Assembly: GCF_914484835.1 (NCBI RefSeq)
Contig: NZ_CAJZAR010000068.1
Location: 124,001-188,000 of the forward strand
Reading direction: 5' to 3'
DNA length: 64,000 nt
Source: Paraburkholderia tropica
GTDB taxonomy: Bacteria; Pseudomonadota; Gammaproteobacteria; Burkholderiales; Burkholderiaceae
Shown here: piece after piece, positions 45,110-55,507 of the stretch
Layout: every line of letters starts with the position of its first letter
How positions within the stretch are numbered: position 1 is the first letter of the stretch
The notes under the pieces: generated by a model
Seen by the model: only the letters and a program-made list of their open reading frames with translations
Told to the model about the DNA's origin: nothing
The model's database searches: none
Position numbers and translations under genes: made by a program

Positions 45110-45898
45110 ATGCGTATTCAGATCGCTTCCGATCTGCACCTCGACGCGCTCGATGCGCGCTTTGCCGAGGCGCCCCCTTTTCCGCCCGCCCCGGACGCCG
45201 ACGTGCTCGTGCTCGCCGGCGACATTCATCGCGGCACACACGCCATCGACACCTTCGCGAACTGGCCCGTGCCGGTGGTCTACGTCAGCGGCAACCACGA
45301 AGCCTATGGCGGCGCGTGGCCCGACGTGACCGCCGCGCTGCACGCGAAGGCCGAAGGCACGTCGATCCACTTTCTGGAGCGCAGCGCGGCCGTGATCGGC
45401 AACGTGCGTTTTCTGGGCTGCTGCCTGTGGACCGATTACGCGCTCTACGGCAATCGCGCGCGCGACATGCAATATGCGCTCGACACCAATTCGGATCACA
45501 GCGCGATCACGCTCGACGGCCGCGCGCCATTCAGCCCCGCTGACGCCTTGCTCGAACATCAGCGTTCGGTGGCCTGGCTCGTGCGCGAACTGGCGACGCC
45601 ATTCAAGGGCAAAACGATCGTGGTCACGCATCACGGCATTTCGCCCGATTCGATTCACGACCGCTTCGCCACACATCCCGACAATCCCGCCTTTCTCAGC
45701 GATCTGCGTTATTTGCTGCCCTACGCGGATCTCTGGATTCACGGCCACGTGCACGATTCGTTCGACTATCGCGCGAATGGCGCGCGCGTCGTGACCAATC
45801 CGCGCGGCTATCCGCTCAATGCCGGCGAGGCGCATCGCGCCGGCGAACTGGTCTGGGAAAACCGCGCCTTCGATCCGCTGCGCACCCTCGAGGTCTGA
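45110..45898 (+). CDS. calcineurin-like metallophosphoesterase
   Basis: A 262-residue phosphoesterase with all five metal motifs: SDLHLD, AGDIH, GNHEA, THHG and HGHVHD. It binds two metals and hydrolyses a phosphoester, but the substrate is not evident. It follows hpnL by 40 bases on the same strand; functional linkage to hopanoids is doubtful. Confidence 0.92.
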   Translation: MRIQIASDLHLDALDARFAEAPPFPPAPDADVLVLAGDIHRGTHAIDTFANWPVPVVYVSGNHEAYGGAWPDVTAALHAKAEGTSIHFLERSAAVIGNVRFLGCCLWTDYALYGNRARDMQYALDTNSDHSAITLDGRAPFSPADALLEHQRSVAWLVRELATPFKGKTIVVTHHGISPDSIHDRFATHPDNPAFLSDLRYLLPYADLWIHGHVHDSFDYRANGARVVTNPRGYPLNAGEAHRAGELVWENRAFDPLRTLEV

Positions 45899-45922
45899 TC
45901 CGCCTCGCCACATGACGATTTT

Positions 45923-45938
45923 GTAATCCGACGGTCAC
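45923..45938 (+). promoter_or_regulatory. GTAAT-N6-GTCAC motif before the RND operon
   Basis: GTAAT CCGACG GTCAC, about 100 bases upstream of the RND permease start. The same layout occurs upstream of the response regulator (54301-54316, minus strand) and near the DUF4148 gene (54778-54793). An 11-bp period is typical of OmpR-family direct-repeat sites. Confidence 0.5.
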
Positions 45939-46037
45939 CCTGCGGCAAAGCCCCCGACGTCAGACTGCCGACTTCTGCCCGCATTGCGCGCGCGTTGTCC
46001 TGCACGCCGCGCGCGCTCACCGTCAAACAGGTTCGTC

Positions 46038-49000
46038 ATGTGGATTGTCCGGCTCGCCCTGCGCCGCCCTTATACGTTCGCCGTTCTCGCGATTCTCATT
46101 CTGATCGCGGGACCGCTCGCGATTCTGCGCACGCCCACCGATATCTTTCCGAACATCGATATTCCGGTGGTCAGCATCGTCTGGTCGTATAACGGCTTTT
46201 CGGCGCAGGACATGGCGCAGCGCATCACTTCGAATTACGAACGCGCGCTGACTTCCGATGTGGACGATATCGAGCATATCGAATCGCAATCGCTGAACGG
46301 CGTGTCGGTCATCAAGGTGTTCTTTCATCCGGGCGCCGATATCAATCGCGCCATCGCGCAGGCCGCGAGCAATTCGGCGTCGATTCTGCGCGTGCTGCCG
46401 CCCGGCACGCTGCCGCCGAACATCATCACCTATAACGCCTCGACGGTGCCGATCCTGCAACTGGGCCTGTCGAGCGCCACGCTCGCCGAACAGCAGCTTT
46501 ACGACCTCGGCAACAGCTTCATCCGCACGCAGCTCGCGACGGTGCAAGGCGCGTCGGTGCCGCTGCCGTTCGGCGGCAAGGTACGCCAGATCGTGGTCGA
46601 TATCGACCCGCACGCGTTGCAGGCGAAAGGTCTCGCGCCGCTCGACGTGGTGAATGCGATCAACGCGCAGAACCTGATCTTGCCGGGCGGCACCGCGAAA
46701 ATCGGCGCGCGCGAATACAACGTGCAAATGAACGGCAGCACCGACAGCATCGCCGCGCTCAACAATCTGCCGATCAAGACCGTGAATGGCAGCGTGATTT
46801 ATGTGCGCGATGTTGCTCACGTGCGCGACGGCTACGCGCCGCAAACCAATATCGTGCGCAGCGACGGCAAGCGCGCGGCGCTGCTCACGGTCGAAAAGAC
46901 CGGCAGTACCTCCACGCTCACGATCATCGATCAGGTGCGCGCGCTGCTGCCGCATATCGCCGCGGGCCTGCCGAAAGCGCTGAAGATCACGCCGCTCGGC
47001 GACCAGTCGGTATTCGTGAAGGCCGCGATTGGCGGCGTGGTGCGCGAAGCGCTGATCGCCGCCGCGCTCACCGCGCTGATGATCCTGCTGTTTCTCGGCA
47101 GCTGGCGCGCGACGCTCATCATCGCCGTGTCGATTCCGCTCGCGGTGCTCACGTCGATACTCGCGCTTTCCGCGCTCGGCCAGACCATCAACATCATGAC
47201 GCTCGGCGGCCTCGCGCTGGCCGTGGGTATCCTCGTGGACGACGCGACGGTCGCCATCGAAAACATCACGCATCACCTCGAAAACGGCGAACCGCTCTAC
47301 GACGCCATTCTCAATGGCTCGGGCGAAATCGCCGTGCCGACATTCGTTTCCACGCTGTCGATCTGCATCGTATTCGCGCCGATGTTTCTGCTCACCGGCG
47401 TCGCGCATTATCTGTTCGTGCCGATGGCGGAAGCGGTGATATTCGCCATGTGCGCGTCGTATTTCTTTTCGCGCACGGTGGTGCCCACGCTCGCGCTCTA
47501 TTTGCTCAAGCAACGTGCGCCGGGCAAGACGCGCGCAAATGCGTTCGTCACGCGCATCACGCAATTTCAGGCCGCGTTTGAAGCCCGTTTCGAAGCGTTG
47601 CGTTTGCGCTATCGCGCAGCGCTCGTAGGCGCCATCGCCAATCGCCGCCGCTTTATTCCGGTCTTTCTCGGCTGTTGTTTCGCCTCGCTCGCACTGCTCG
47701 CCTTCACGGGCCGCGACTTCTTTCCGAGCGTCGATACCGGCGAAATCCGCCTGCATCTGCGCGCGCCCACCGGCACGCGAATCGAACAAACCGCGCGTCT
47801 CACCGACGAAGTGGAAGCGCACATTCGCAGCGTGATTCCCGCCGCCGATCAGGGCGCGATCCTCGACAATATCGGCGTGCCCGTCAGCGGCATCAATCTC
47901 ACTTACGATTCCTCGGACCCGATCGGCACCGAAGACGCGGACGTGATGGTGTCGCTCAAACCAGGCCATCGACCGACTGCGCAATACGTCGCGCAATTGC
48001 GCGCGGCGCTGCCGAAGGCGTTTCCCGGCGTGACCTTCGCGTTCCTGCCCGCCGACATCGTGAGCCAGATTCTCAACTTCGGCTTGCCCGCGCCGATCGA
48101 TATTCAAATCGTCGGCAACAAGCTCGCGGCGAATCGCGTCGTCGCCAACGATCTGCTCACGAAGCTGCGCGGCGTGCACGGTCTCGTCGATGCGCGCCTG
48201 CAGCAACCGGGCGACGCACCCGCCATCAATGTCGACGTGGATCGCACCAAGGCGATGCAATCGGGCCTCCTGCAACGCGACGTCGCGCAGAATCTGCTGA
48301 TCGCGCTTTCGGGCAGCTCGCAGACCACGCCGAATTTCTGGCTCGATCCGAAGAACGGCGTGAGCTATCCGCTGCTGGTGATGATGCCGCAGTACGACGT
48401 GAATTCGCTGCAAGCGCTCGCGAATCTGCCGCTCACCGGTTCGAGCGCGAGCAACGTGAACGGCCCGCAAAACGCGGCGCAAAATGCGAACGGCGCGCCG
48501 CCCGTGCAGAATCTGCTCGGCTCGCTCGGCAGCTTTACGCGCGCCACGCAGCAGGCCGTGGTCTCGCATTACAACGTGCAGCCCGTGCTCGATATTTTCG
48601 GCTCGGTGCAGGGCCGCGATCTCGGCGGCGTGGCGAACGATGTGGCCGCCATCGTGCACAGCGAGGAAGCCAAGCTGCCGCCCGGTTCGTCCATCGTGAT
48701 TCGCGGCCAGGTCCAGGCCATGCACGAAGCTTTCTCAGGCCTCCTGACCGGTCTCGTGTTCGCCGTCGCGCTCGTCTATTTGCTGATGGTCGTGAACTTC
48801 CAGTCGTGGCTCGATCCGCTCATCATCCTGAGCGGCCTGCCCGCCTCGCTCGCGGGCATCGCGTGGATGCTGTTCGCCACCGACACGACGATCAGCGTGC
48901 CCGCGCTCACCGGCACGATCCTCTGCATCGGCATCGCCACCGCGAATAGCATTCTGGTAATCACCGCCGCGCGCGAGCGTCTGGCCGAAGGGCTCTCGCC

Positions 49001-49313
49001 CGCCGACGCCGCCGAACAAGCGGGCTTCACGCGCTTTCGCCCGGTGATGATGACCGCGCTCGCAATGCTGATCGGCATGTTGCCGATGGCGCTCGGGCTC
49101 GGCGACGGCGGCGAGCAGAACGCGCCGCTCGGCCGCGCCGTGATCGGCGGGCTCGCGTGCGGCACGCTGTCCACGCTGATGTTCGTGCCGGTGGTGTTCA
49201 GCATCGTGCATGGCTGGCTCGCCCGCCGCAAGGCGCGCGCCGAAGCGCGGGACGCTGAGCAAGCGCAGGACGCCGCCGCGCTCGACGTGCAAGCCGCCGA
49301 CGCCGACCAATAA
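46038..49313 (+). CDS. RND efflux transporter permease subunit
   Basis: A 1091-residue inner-membrane proton-driven pump of the AcrB/MdtB-like class. First helix RRPYTFAVLAILILI, then FPNIDIPVVSI. GILVDDATVAIENI holds the proton-relay Asp pair in helix 4, and LMVVNFQSWLDP is in helix 8. An Asn/Ala/Gln-rich insert (~residues 800-830, SNVNGPQNAAQNANG) lies in the second periplasmic domain and is unusual. ATG 46038 is the first Met matching the family N-terminus; the in-frame start at 45984 adds unconserved sequence. First gene of a permease-adaptor-channel operon. Confidence 0.94.
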   Translation: MWIVRLALRRPYTFAVLAILILIAGPLAILRTPTDIFPNIDIPVVSIVWSYNGFSAQDMAQRITSNYERALTSDVDDIEHIESQSLNGVSVIKVFFHPGADINRAIAQAASNSASILRVLPPGTLPPNIITYNASTVPILQLGLSSATLAEQQLYDLGNSFIRTQLATVQGASVPLPFGGKVRQIVVDIDPHALQAKGLAPLDVVNAINAQNLILPGGTAKIGAREYNVQMNGSTDSIAALNNLPIKTVNGSVIYVRDVAHVRDGYAPQTNIVRSDGKRAALLTVEKTGSTSTLTIIDQVRALLPHIAAGLPKALKITPLGDQSVFVKAAIGGVVREALIAAALTALMILLFLGSWRATLIIAVSIPLAVLTSILALSALGQTINIMTLGGLALAVGILVDDATVAIENITHHLENGEPLYDAILNGSGEIAVPTFVSTLSICIVFAPMFLLTGVAHYLFVPMAEAVIFAMCASYFFSRTVVPTLALYLLKQRAPGKTRANAFVTRITQFQAAFEARFEALRLRYRAALVGAIANRRRFIPVFLGCCFASLALLAFTGRDFFPSVDTGEIRLHLRAPTGTRIEQTARLTDEVEAHIRSVIPAADQGAILDNIGVPVSGINLTYDSSDPIGTEDADVMVSLKPGHRPTAQYVAQLRAALPKAFPGVTFAFLPADIVSQILNFGLPAPIDIQIVGNKLAANRVVANDLLTKLRGVHGLVDARLQQPGDAPAINVDVDRTKAMQSGLLQRDVAQNLLIALSGSSQTTPNFWLDPKNGVSYPLLVMMPQYDVNSLQALANLPLTGSSASNVNGPQNAAQNANGAPPVQNLLGSLGSFTRATQQAVVSHYNVQPVLDIFGSVQGRDLGGVANDVAAIVHSEEAKLPPGSSIVIRGQVQAMHEAFSGLLTGLVFAVALVYLLMVVNFQSWLDPLIILSGLPASLAGIAWMLFATDTTISVPALTGTILCIGIATANSILVITAARERLAEGLSPADAAEQAGFTRFRPVMMTALAMLIGMLPMALGLGDGGEQNAPLGRAVIGGLACGTLSTLMFVPVVFSIVHGWLARRKARAEARDAEQAQDAAALDVQAADADQ

Positions 49314-49379
49314 CACCACGCGCTTCGCATTCCGCACTTAGCACCTGGCGCTTCCCTCTCTCTCGCTCGATTCACGATC

Positions 49380-50588
49380 ATGAACGACATCGACCAATCA
49401 CCCGAAAGCGGCACGCATGCCAAACGCCGCTCGCGCTCGTACGCCCTGCCCTTGCTCGCCGCGCTCGCGCTTGCGCTGCTCGCGGCGGGCGTGGTGCCGC
49501 GGCTGCGCGCGAGCCAGGCGCTCGCCGCGCAAACGGACACGCAGAACACGCTCACCGTTTCCGTGGTGCAGCCGAAGCACGCACCCGCGAGCGAAGACCT
49601 CGCGCTGCCCGGCGCCGCCACGCCTTACGCCGATGCCGCGATTTACGCGCGCACGAGCGGCTATATCGCGCACTGGTACACCGACATCGGCACGCACGTG
49701 AAGGCGGGCCAGGTGCTCGCCGATATCGCCGCGCCCGATCTCGACGCGCAACTGCGCGCCGCGCGCGCCGACGAAGTCTCCGCGCAAGCCGCGTATGCGT
49801 ATGCGAAAACGACCGCCGCGCGCTGGCAAACCATGCTGCAAAGCCAGTCGGTCGCGCAGCAGGACGCCGACGCCAAGACCAGCGACATGCAGACGAAACA
49901 GGCCGCGCTCGCGGCCGCGCAAGCGAACGTCGCGCGCCTGACGCAACTGGTCTCGTATGAAAAAGTCACCGCGCCGTTCGACGGCGTGATCACGTCGCGC
50001 GACGTGGACGTGGGCGCGCTGGTCACCGCGGGCGGCACGCCGGGCACGCCCACGGCCGCGAACGAGTTGTTCCATCTTTCGCAAACGCAGACCTTGCGTG
50101 TGTTCGTGGATGTGCCGCAAGACGACGCCGCGAGCATCACGCCCGCCACGCAGGCGTGGCTCACGACGCAGCAATATCCTGGACGGCATTTCAACGCGCG
50201 CGTCGCGCGCACGGCGGGCGCGCTCGATCCCGTGAGCCGCACGTTGCGCGTGGAAATCGACGTCGACAATGCGGACGGCGCGCTGCTGCCGGGCGGCTAC
50301 GTGCAGGCGCATCTCGCGCTCACGACCGCGACGCCCGCGCTCGACATTCCCGTGAGCGCGCTGCTGTTCCGTCCCGATGGCGTGTCCGTCGCCACCGTCG
50401 ATGCGAGCGGCAAAGTGCACATCAAGCTCGTGCATCTGGGCCGCGATTTCGGCACGCATGTGGAAATCACTTCGGGTCTCGCCGACACCGATCGCGTGAT
50501 CGACAATCCCGGCGACAGCATCACGAACGGCGAAGCGGTCAGCATCGCCACTTCTTCGCCTGGCGCGGGAGCGAAGCAATCATCATGA
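49380..50588 (+). CDS. RND efflux periplasmic adaptor subunit
   Basis: A 402-residue membrane-fusion protein: an N-terminal anchor helix (LPLLAALALALLAAGVVPRL), a lipoyl half-site (SGYIAHWYTDIGTHVKAGQVLADI), a helical hairpin (EVSAQAAYAYAKTT onward), a second lipoyl half (KVTAPFDGVITSRDV) and beta-barrel domains. It bridges the pump and the outer-membrane channel. Its stop overlaps the channel gene start (ATGA, 50585-50588). The permease-first order differs from the usual adaptor-first order. Confidence 0.94.
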   Translation: MNDIDQSPESGTHAKRRSRSYALPLLAALALALLAAGVVPRLRASQALAAQTDTQNTLTVSVVQPKHAPASEDLALPGAATPYADAAIYARTSGYIAHWYTDIGTHVKAGQVLADIAAPDLDAQLRAARADEVSAQAAYAYAKTTAARWQTMLQSQSVAQQDADAKTSDMQTKQAALAAAQANVARLTQLVSYEKVTAPFDGVITSRDVDVGALVTAGGTPGTPTAANELFHLSQTQTLRVFVDVPQDDAASITPATQAWLTTQQYPGRHFNARVARTAGALDPVSRTLRVEIDVDNADGALLPGGYVQAHLALTTATPALDIPVSALLFRPDGVSVATVDASGKVHIKLVHLGRDFGTHVEITSGLADTDRVIDNPGDSITNGEAVSIATSSPGAGAKQSS

Positions 50589-52060
50589 GTCTCTGCATGC
50601 TGCCCAAACGCGCGCTCGCTGCTGCGCTAACCTCGACCGTGATCGCCGCGCTGGCCGCGTGCTCGACGGTCGCGCCGTATCAGCCGCCCAAGGTCGAAGT
50701 GCCCGCGCATTTCGCGGGTTCGTCCGACGCGTCGGTGAACAAATCGGCGCAAGAATCGGCACAAAAATCGGCGTGGCAGGTCGCGACACCCGCCGACGCC
50801 ACGCCGCGCGGCGCGTGGTGGACCGTTTTCAACGACACGGAATTGAATACGCTCGAAGCGCGTATCGACGTGTCGAATCAAAGCGTGCGCAAGGCGCTCG
50901 CGAATCTGAATCAGGCGCGCGCGTTGACCGATTATCAGCGCGCGGGCTTTCTGCCGACCATTACGGCGGGCGTCGCGCAGGACCGCTATCGCACGTCCGC
51001 GAACAAGCAGGGTTCGTCGCTCGCGGGCAAGACGATTCCCGACTACGCCGTGGGCGTATCGGCCACATGGGAACCCGATGTGTTCGGCCGCATTCGCGAC
51101 GAAGTCACCAGCGCGAGCGCGAACGCCCAGGCCAGCGCGGCCGATCTCGAATCCGTGCGGCTGGCGATGAGCGCGCAACTCGCGGTCGATTATTTCGACC
51201 TGCGTTCGCTCGACGCGCAAAAGCAATTGCTCGATGCGAGCGTGCAGGCGTATGCGGACGCATTGCGCATCGTGCAGAATCAGCAGCGCAATGGCGCGAT
51301 CGATGCTTCCGCGGTCGCGCAGGCGCAAGCGCAGCTCGACAGCACGCGCACGCAGGCCCGCGATATCGACGTGAACCGCGCGCAACTCGAACACGCGATG
51401 GCCACGCTGATCGGCGAACCGGCTTCGATATTCTCGCTGCCTGCCGCGCAAACGCGTTTCACGCTGCCGACCATTCCGCCGGGCCTGCCCTCGCAATTGA
51501 TCGAGCGGCGTCCCGACATTGCCGCCGCCGAACGGCGCGTCGCCGCCGCCAATGCGCAGATCGGCGCGGCGCATGCAGCGTTCTTTCCCAATCTCGTGTT
51601 GAGCGCGACGGCAGGTCTCGAAAGCTCGTTTTTCGCGCCGTGGCTCAGCGCGCCGAGTCTGTTCTGGTCGATCGGTCCGCAACTCGTCGGCACGCTTTTC
51701 GATGGCGGCAAGCGCACGGCGACCTTGCATGGCGCGACCGCGCAATACGACGGCACAGTGGCCGATTATCGGCAAGCCGTGCTCGTCGCGTTCGAACAGG
51801 TGGAGAACAATCTCTCCGCGCTACAGGCGCTCGCCGACGAATCGCTGACGCAGCAACGCGCCGCACAAGCCGCACAGCAGGCCTTGCAACTGACGACGAA
51901 TCGCTTCAATGCGGGCGCGGTCAGTTATCTCGACGTGGTCACGTCGCAGACGATTGCACTCACGAACGAACGCGACGCAGTGGTGATCGAAGGACGAAGA
52001 ATGGATGCCTGCGTGCGATTGATTCAGGCGCTGGGCGGCACGTGGAGCGCTACGGAATAA
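50585..52060 (+). CDS. NodT-family outer-membrane efflux channel lipoprotein
   Basis: A 491-residue TolC-like channel with a lipoprotein signal ending ALAAC (Cys lipid site near residue 26). Two repeats of the efflux-protein fold follow, with ERRPDIAAAERRVAAANAQIGAA as the second-repeat signature. ATG 50585 overlaps the adaptor stop. The operon ends 12 bases before the convergent histidine kinase stop. Confidence 0.95.
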   Translation: MSLCMLPKRALAAALTSTVIAALAACSTVAPYQPPKVEVPAHFAGSSDASVNKSAQESAQKSAWQVATPADATPRGAWWTVFNDTELNTLEARIDVSNQSVRKALANLNQARALTDYQRAGFLPTITAGVAQDRYRTSANKQGSSLAGKTIPDYAVGVSATWEPDVFGRIRDEVTSASANAQASAADLESVRLAMSAQLAVDYFDLRSLDAQKQLLDASVQAYADALRIVQNQQRNGAIDASAVAQAQAQLDSTRTQARDIDVNRAQLEHAMATLIGEPASIFSLPAAQTRFTLPTIPPGLPSQLIERRPDIAAAERRVAAANAQIGAAHAAFFPNLVLSATAGLESSFFAPWLSAPSLFWSIGPQLVGTLFDGGKRTATLHGATAQYDGTVADYRQAVLVAFEQVENNLSALQALADESLTQQRAAQAAQQALQLTTNRFNAGAVSYLDVVTSQTIALTNERDAVVIEGRRMDACVRLIQALGGTWSATE

Positions 52061-52071
52061 AGCGCGGCCAT

Positions 52072-53546
52072 TCAGACAGCGTCGCGCGTGAAGCGGAGAA
52101 TGAAGCGCGTGCTGCGTGCGTCGCTTTCCGCGCGCACGTTGCCGCCGTGCAACTCCATCACCGTGCGCACGATAGCGAGCCCGAGTCCGGCGGACGCGCC
52201 CGCGCCCATCGCTTCGGGCGCGCTCGTGCGCGAAGGATCGGCGCGATAGAAGCGCTCGAAAATACGTTCGAGATGTTCAGGCGGAATCGGCGTACCGGGA
52301 TTCTCGACCACCACTTCGAGCGCGTCGGCAGACGGCGTGGCCGTCAACGCGATCGTGCCGCCCGTCGGCGTATAGCGCAGCGCGTTCGCGATCAGATTGC
52401 TCAAGGCGCGGCGAAACAGTTCGACGTCGGCGTTCAAGGTGCCGCTGCCGTCGACGCGAATCGCCAGCCCCGCCTCTTCCGCCAGCCCTTCGAAATAGCC
52501 CGCAATACGTTCGAGTTCGTCGTACACGTCGAAAGTACGGCGGCGGGTTTCGAAGCGCGGATGCTCCGCGCGCGCGAGAAAAATGACGTTCTCGATCATG
52601 CGCGAAAGTCGTTCGCATTCCTCCAGATTCGAAGCGAGCACCGTTTGATATTCCTCTTCGGGACGCGGCCGCGCGAGCGCGATTTCCGTCGCGCCGCGAA
52701 TATTGCTCAGCGGCGTGCGCATGTCGTGCGCGAGATCGGCGGTGAATTGCGAAAGACGCTGAAACCCCGCGTGCAAACGTTCGAGCATGGCGTTCAGCGA
52801 CGCCACCAGCGTCGCCAGTTCACCAGGCAGGTGCTTCACGCGGATTGGCTGATCGAGCCGGTACGCGTTGACCTCGCGTGCCTGATCGGCGATCTGGCGC
52901 AGCGGCCGCAGCGCGAGACTAATCCACGCGTAGCTGCCGAGCAGCACGACGAGCGTACCCACGCTGCCCGCGAAGCCGAGCGTGTCGCGATATGAATCGA
53001 GCAGGCTCAGCGGTCCGCGCATATCGCGCGCGATCGCCACACGCACAGTCGCGCCGTCGCGCAGCGTCACGTCGAACGCGACGCTGCGCAGTGGCACGCC
53101 GCGCGCGCTGCGCCATTCGCGAATCGCGCTATCGGTAATACGCGCGTCGGGCGCAAGCACGAGCGCGCCCGCATGCGCGGGCGACAGATCGACATCGGCG
53201 GCCGTGACGGCGTTGTGGAGCGGTGTGGGCGGTTCGTCGAAGGTCTCGCCTTCGTCGTGCGCGGCGAGCTGACGGCCTTGCGCATCGACGACCTGCATGG
53301 CGAGCGCGGGATTGCCGAGCACGGCGCTGGAGAGCCGCTGCGCGTGCGCGAGCGCGTCCTGCGCGGTGCCGAGTTCGACCGCGAGACGGCGCACGTGGCG
53401 CGCGGCGAGCACCACGTCCTGATCGTCGTGTTTGCGCACCTGTTGCGCGAGCGCGAGATAGAGATACCAGCCCACGCAGACGAACACCGCGAGCGTGGTG
53501 GCGCTGAACGCCACCGCGAGCGTGACCGCGAGCGAGCGGCGCGCCA

Positions 53547-53547
<1 letters not shown>
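52072..53547 (-). CDS. heavy-metal-type sensor histidine kinase (CusS/IrlS-like)
   Basis: A 491-residue membrane sensor: TM1 at ~8-32, a periplasmic loop, TM2 at ~190-210, HAMP (LRPLRQIADQAREV), H-box FTADLAHDMRTPLSNI, N-box NLIANALRYTP and G-boxes GAGASAGLGLAIV. Its start overlaps the response regulator stop by one base (TGATG). The periplasmic loop has few His/Cys, so metal sensing is not shown by sequence. It probably controls the adjacent RND operon. Confidence 0.94.
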
Positions 53548-54224
<677 letters not shown>

Positions 54225-54300
54225 AGCTTTTCTCCCGCTTTATTCCGCCTCCCTGATGGCGCGATTCTACCGGGTTCGCGCGCGCATGGCGGTCAAGCGG

Positions 54301-54316
54301 ATAACGGCCGCATTAC
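54301..54316 (-). promoter_or_regulatory. GTAAT-N6-GTTAT motif before the response regulator gene
   Basis: Read on the minus strand: GTAAT GCGGCC GTTAT, upstream of the response regulator in the right orientation. One of three copies of this layout in the window. Confidence 0.5.
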
Positions 54317-54377
54317 ATTTTCGACATATTCGCCCGCCCGCGGATAAAGACCGCGAATGGCGAATTATCGTGGCGCT

Positions 54378-54668
54378 TCAATGGTGTTCGTAAATCGCTT
54401 TGACGGCCATCGGCGCGGCGGATGCGCCCGACTCCGAATAGCTCGCGGACGTCATGCCATATCCGCTGTCGTTTTGCGTATATGCCTGAGCGCGGATTGC
54501 CGGGTCGGGATAGCGCGTATTGGACGGATGCAGCGTGCCGTCATGTTCGGCCTGAACGATTTGCGCCTTGACCTCGGCACGCGAGACCGGGTCGTGCGAT
54601 TGGGCGAACACCACGCTCGGCAGCATGGCGGCGGCAACGATCATCGAAACAAACAATTTGGCTTTCAT
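54378..54668 (-). CDS. DUF4148 domain-containing small exported protein
   Basis: A 96-residue protein with a signal peptide (MKAKLFVSMIVAAAMLPSVVFA, cut before QSHDP) and the DUF4148 pattern SRAEVKAQIVQAEHDG followed by YPDPAIRAQ. This Burkholderiales family is periplasmic and of unknown function. ATG 54668 is chosen because GAGGA is 7 bases upstream. It is upstream of the two-component operon and may share its control. Confidence 0.88.
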   Translation of the reverse strand: MKAKLFVSMIVAAAMLPSVVFAQSHDPVSRAEVKAQIVQAEHDGTLHPSNTRYPDPAIRAQAYTQNDSGYGMTSASYSESGASAAPMAVKAIYEHH

Positions 54669-54777
54669 GGATTCATCCTCGAATAAGAGCAATCGAATTG
54701 ACTGCGGGGTAATGACGAGTCCATTTTGTGTTTGGCTGCCTTAAGAGAACATGAAAACGCGCAGAGATAACGAATTG

Positions 54778-54793
54778 GTAATCCAGCGGTTAT
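54778..54793 (+). promoter_or_regulatory. GTAAT-N6-GTTAT motif upstream of the DUF4148 gene
   Basis: GTAAT CCAGCG GTTAT, 110 bases upstream of the DUF4148 gene (in opposite orientation to it). A flanking ATAAC at 54767-54771 region makes a longer inverted arrangement. Confidence 0.4.
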
Positions 54794-54883
54794 GTGCGTG
54801 CAATTTCGCTTATTCCGCACTCAATGCCCATCTAACTCTCAAAATAAAGGGTCAGCTAAAGCGTCGATGCAAACCGAGTTTTC

Positions 54884-54896
54884 GAGAACAATTCTC
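54884..54896. promoter_or_regulatory. Fur-box-like palindrome before the ECF sigma gene
   Basis: GAGAA-CAA-TTCTC, followed by ATTT, within TTTTCGAGAACAATTCTCATTT; it resembles a Fur site (AATGAGAAT-type half-sites). It is 95 bases before the ECF sigma start, and the genes it precedes are an iron-uptake signalling set. Confidence 0.6.
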
Positions 54897-54991
54897 ATTT
54901 ACTTTTGCGAAGCCGGCGTGTAAGCTACGCGACAGAATTGGTCACCCAACCCCTTACTCGCCCGCCACGCGAATCGCCCGTGTAAAGACGC

Positions 54992-55495
54992 ATGAACGCC
55001 CTTCCGCCCACCGTGCACCTCAAAATCGAAGCGCTCTATCGGGCGCATCACGGGTGGCTGCACGGCTGGCTGCGGCGCAAGCTCGGTTGCGCGCATCGCG
55101 CGAGCGATCTCGCGCACGACACGTTCACGCGCCTGCTCGATCGCGAGGAGCCGATCGAAGCACGCGAGCCGCGCGCGTTTCTCACCACCGTCGCGCAGCG
55201 TGTGCTTTATAACCACTGGCGTCGCGAGCAGGTCGAACGCGCGTATCTCGACGCGCTCGCGCACGTGCCCGAAGCGCTCGCGCCATCGCCCGAAGAACAG
55301 GCGCTGCTGCTCGAAACGCTCTGCGAAATCGACAAGCTGCTCGACGGCCTGCCCGTCATCGTCAAGCGTGCGTTTTTGCTCGCGCAACTCGATGGCGCGA
55401 CGCATGCGGAAATCGCCGAGTCGCTCGATATTTCGCTGGCCACCGTGAAGCGCTATCTGGCGAAGGCCGCCGCGCAGTGCTTTTTCGCGCTCTGA
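54992..55495 (+). CDS. FecI-like ECF sigma factor
   Basis: A 167-residue sigma-70 family member with region 2 (LYRAHHGWLHGWLRRKLG, then DLAHDTFTRLL) and region 4 (LPVIVKRAFLLAQLDGATHAEIAESLDISLATVKRYL). It is of the FecI type that transcribes TonB-dependent receptor genes when signalled by FecR. It heads the fecI-fecR-receptor set. Confidence 0.94.
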   Translation: MNALPPTVHLKIEALYRAHHGWLHGWLRRKLGCAHRASDLAHDTFTRLLDREEPIEAREPRAFLTTVAQRVLYNHWRREQVERAYLDALAHVPEALAPSPEEQALLLETLCEIDKLLDGLPVIVKRAFLLAQLDGATHAEIAESLDISLATVKRYLAKAAAQCFFAL

Positions 55496-55507
55496 GCGGA
55501 GCGCACG

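Larger units (their letters stand above)
54669..54991. other. divergent intergenic region between DUF4148 and fecI-like genes
   Basis: No gene supported. It holds a GTAAT-N6-GTTAT motif (54778-54793) and a Fur-like box (54884-54896). The middle part (54820-54910) is AT-rich. Confidence 0.55.

Noticed and set aside
46023..48725. A 900-codon open frame on the minus strand inside the RND permease gene.
   Set aside because: The composition is His/Arg/Asp-rich without domains, and the opposite strand encodes a complete RND pump. Such frames arise from high-GC codon bias.
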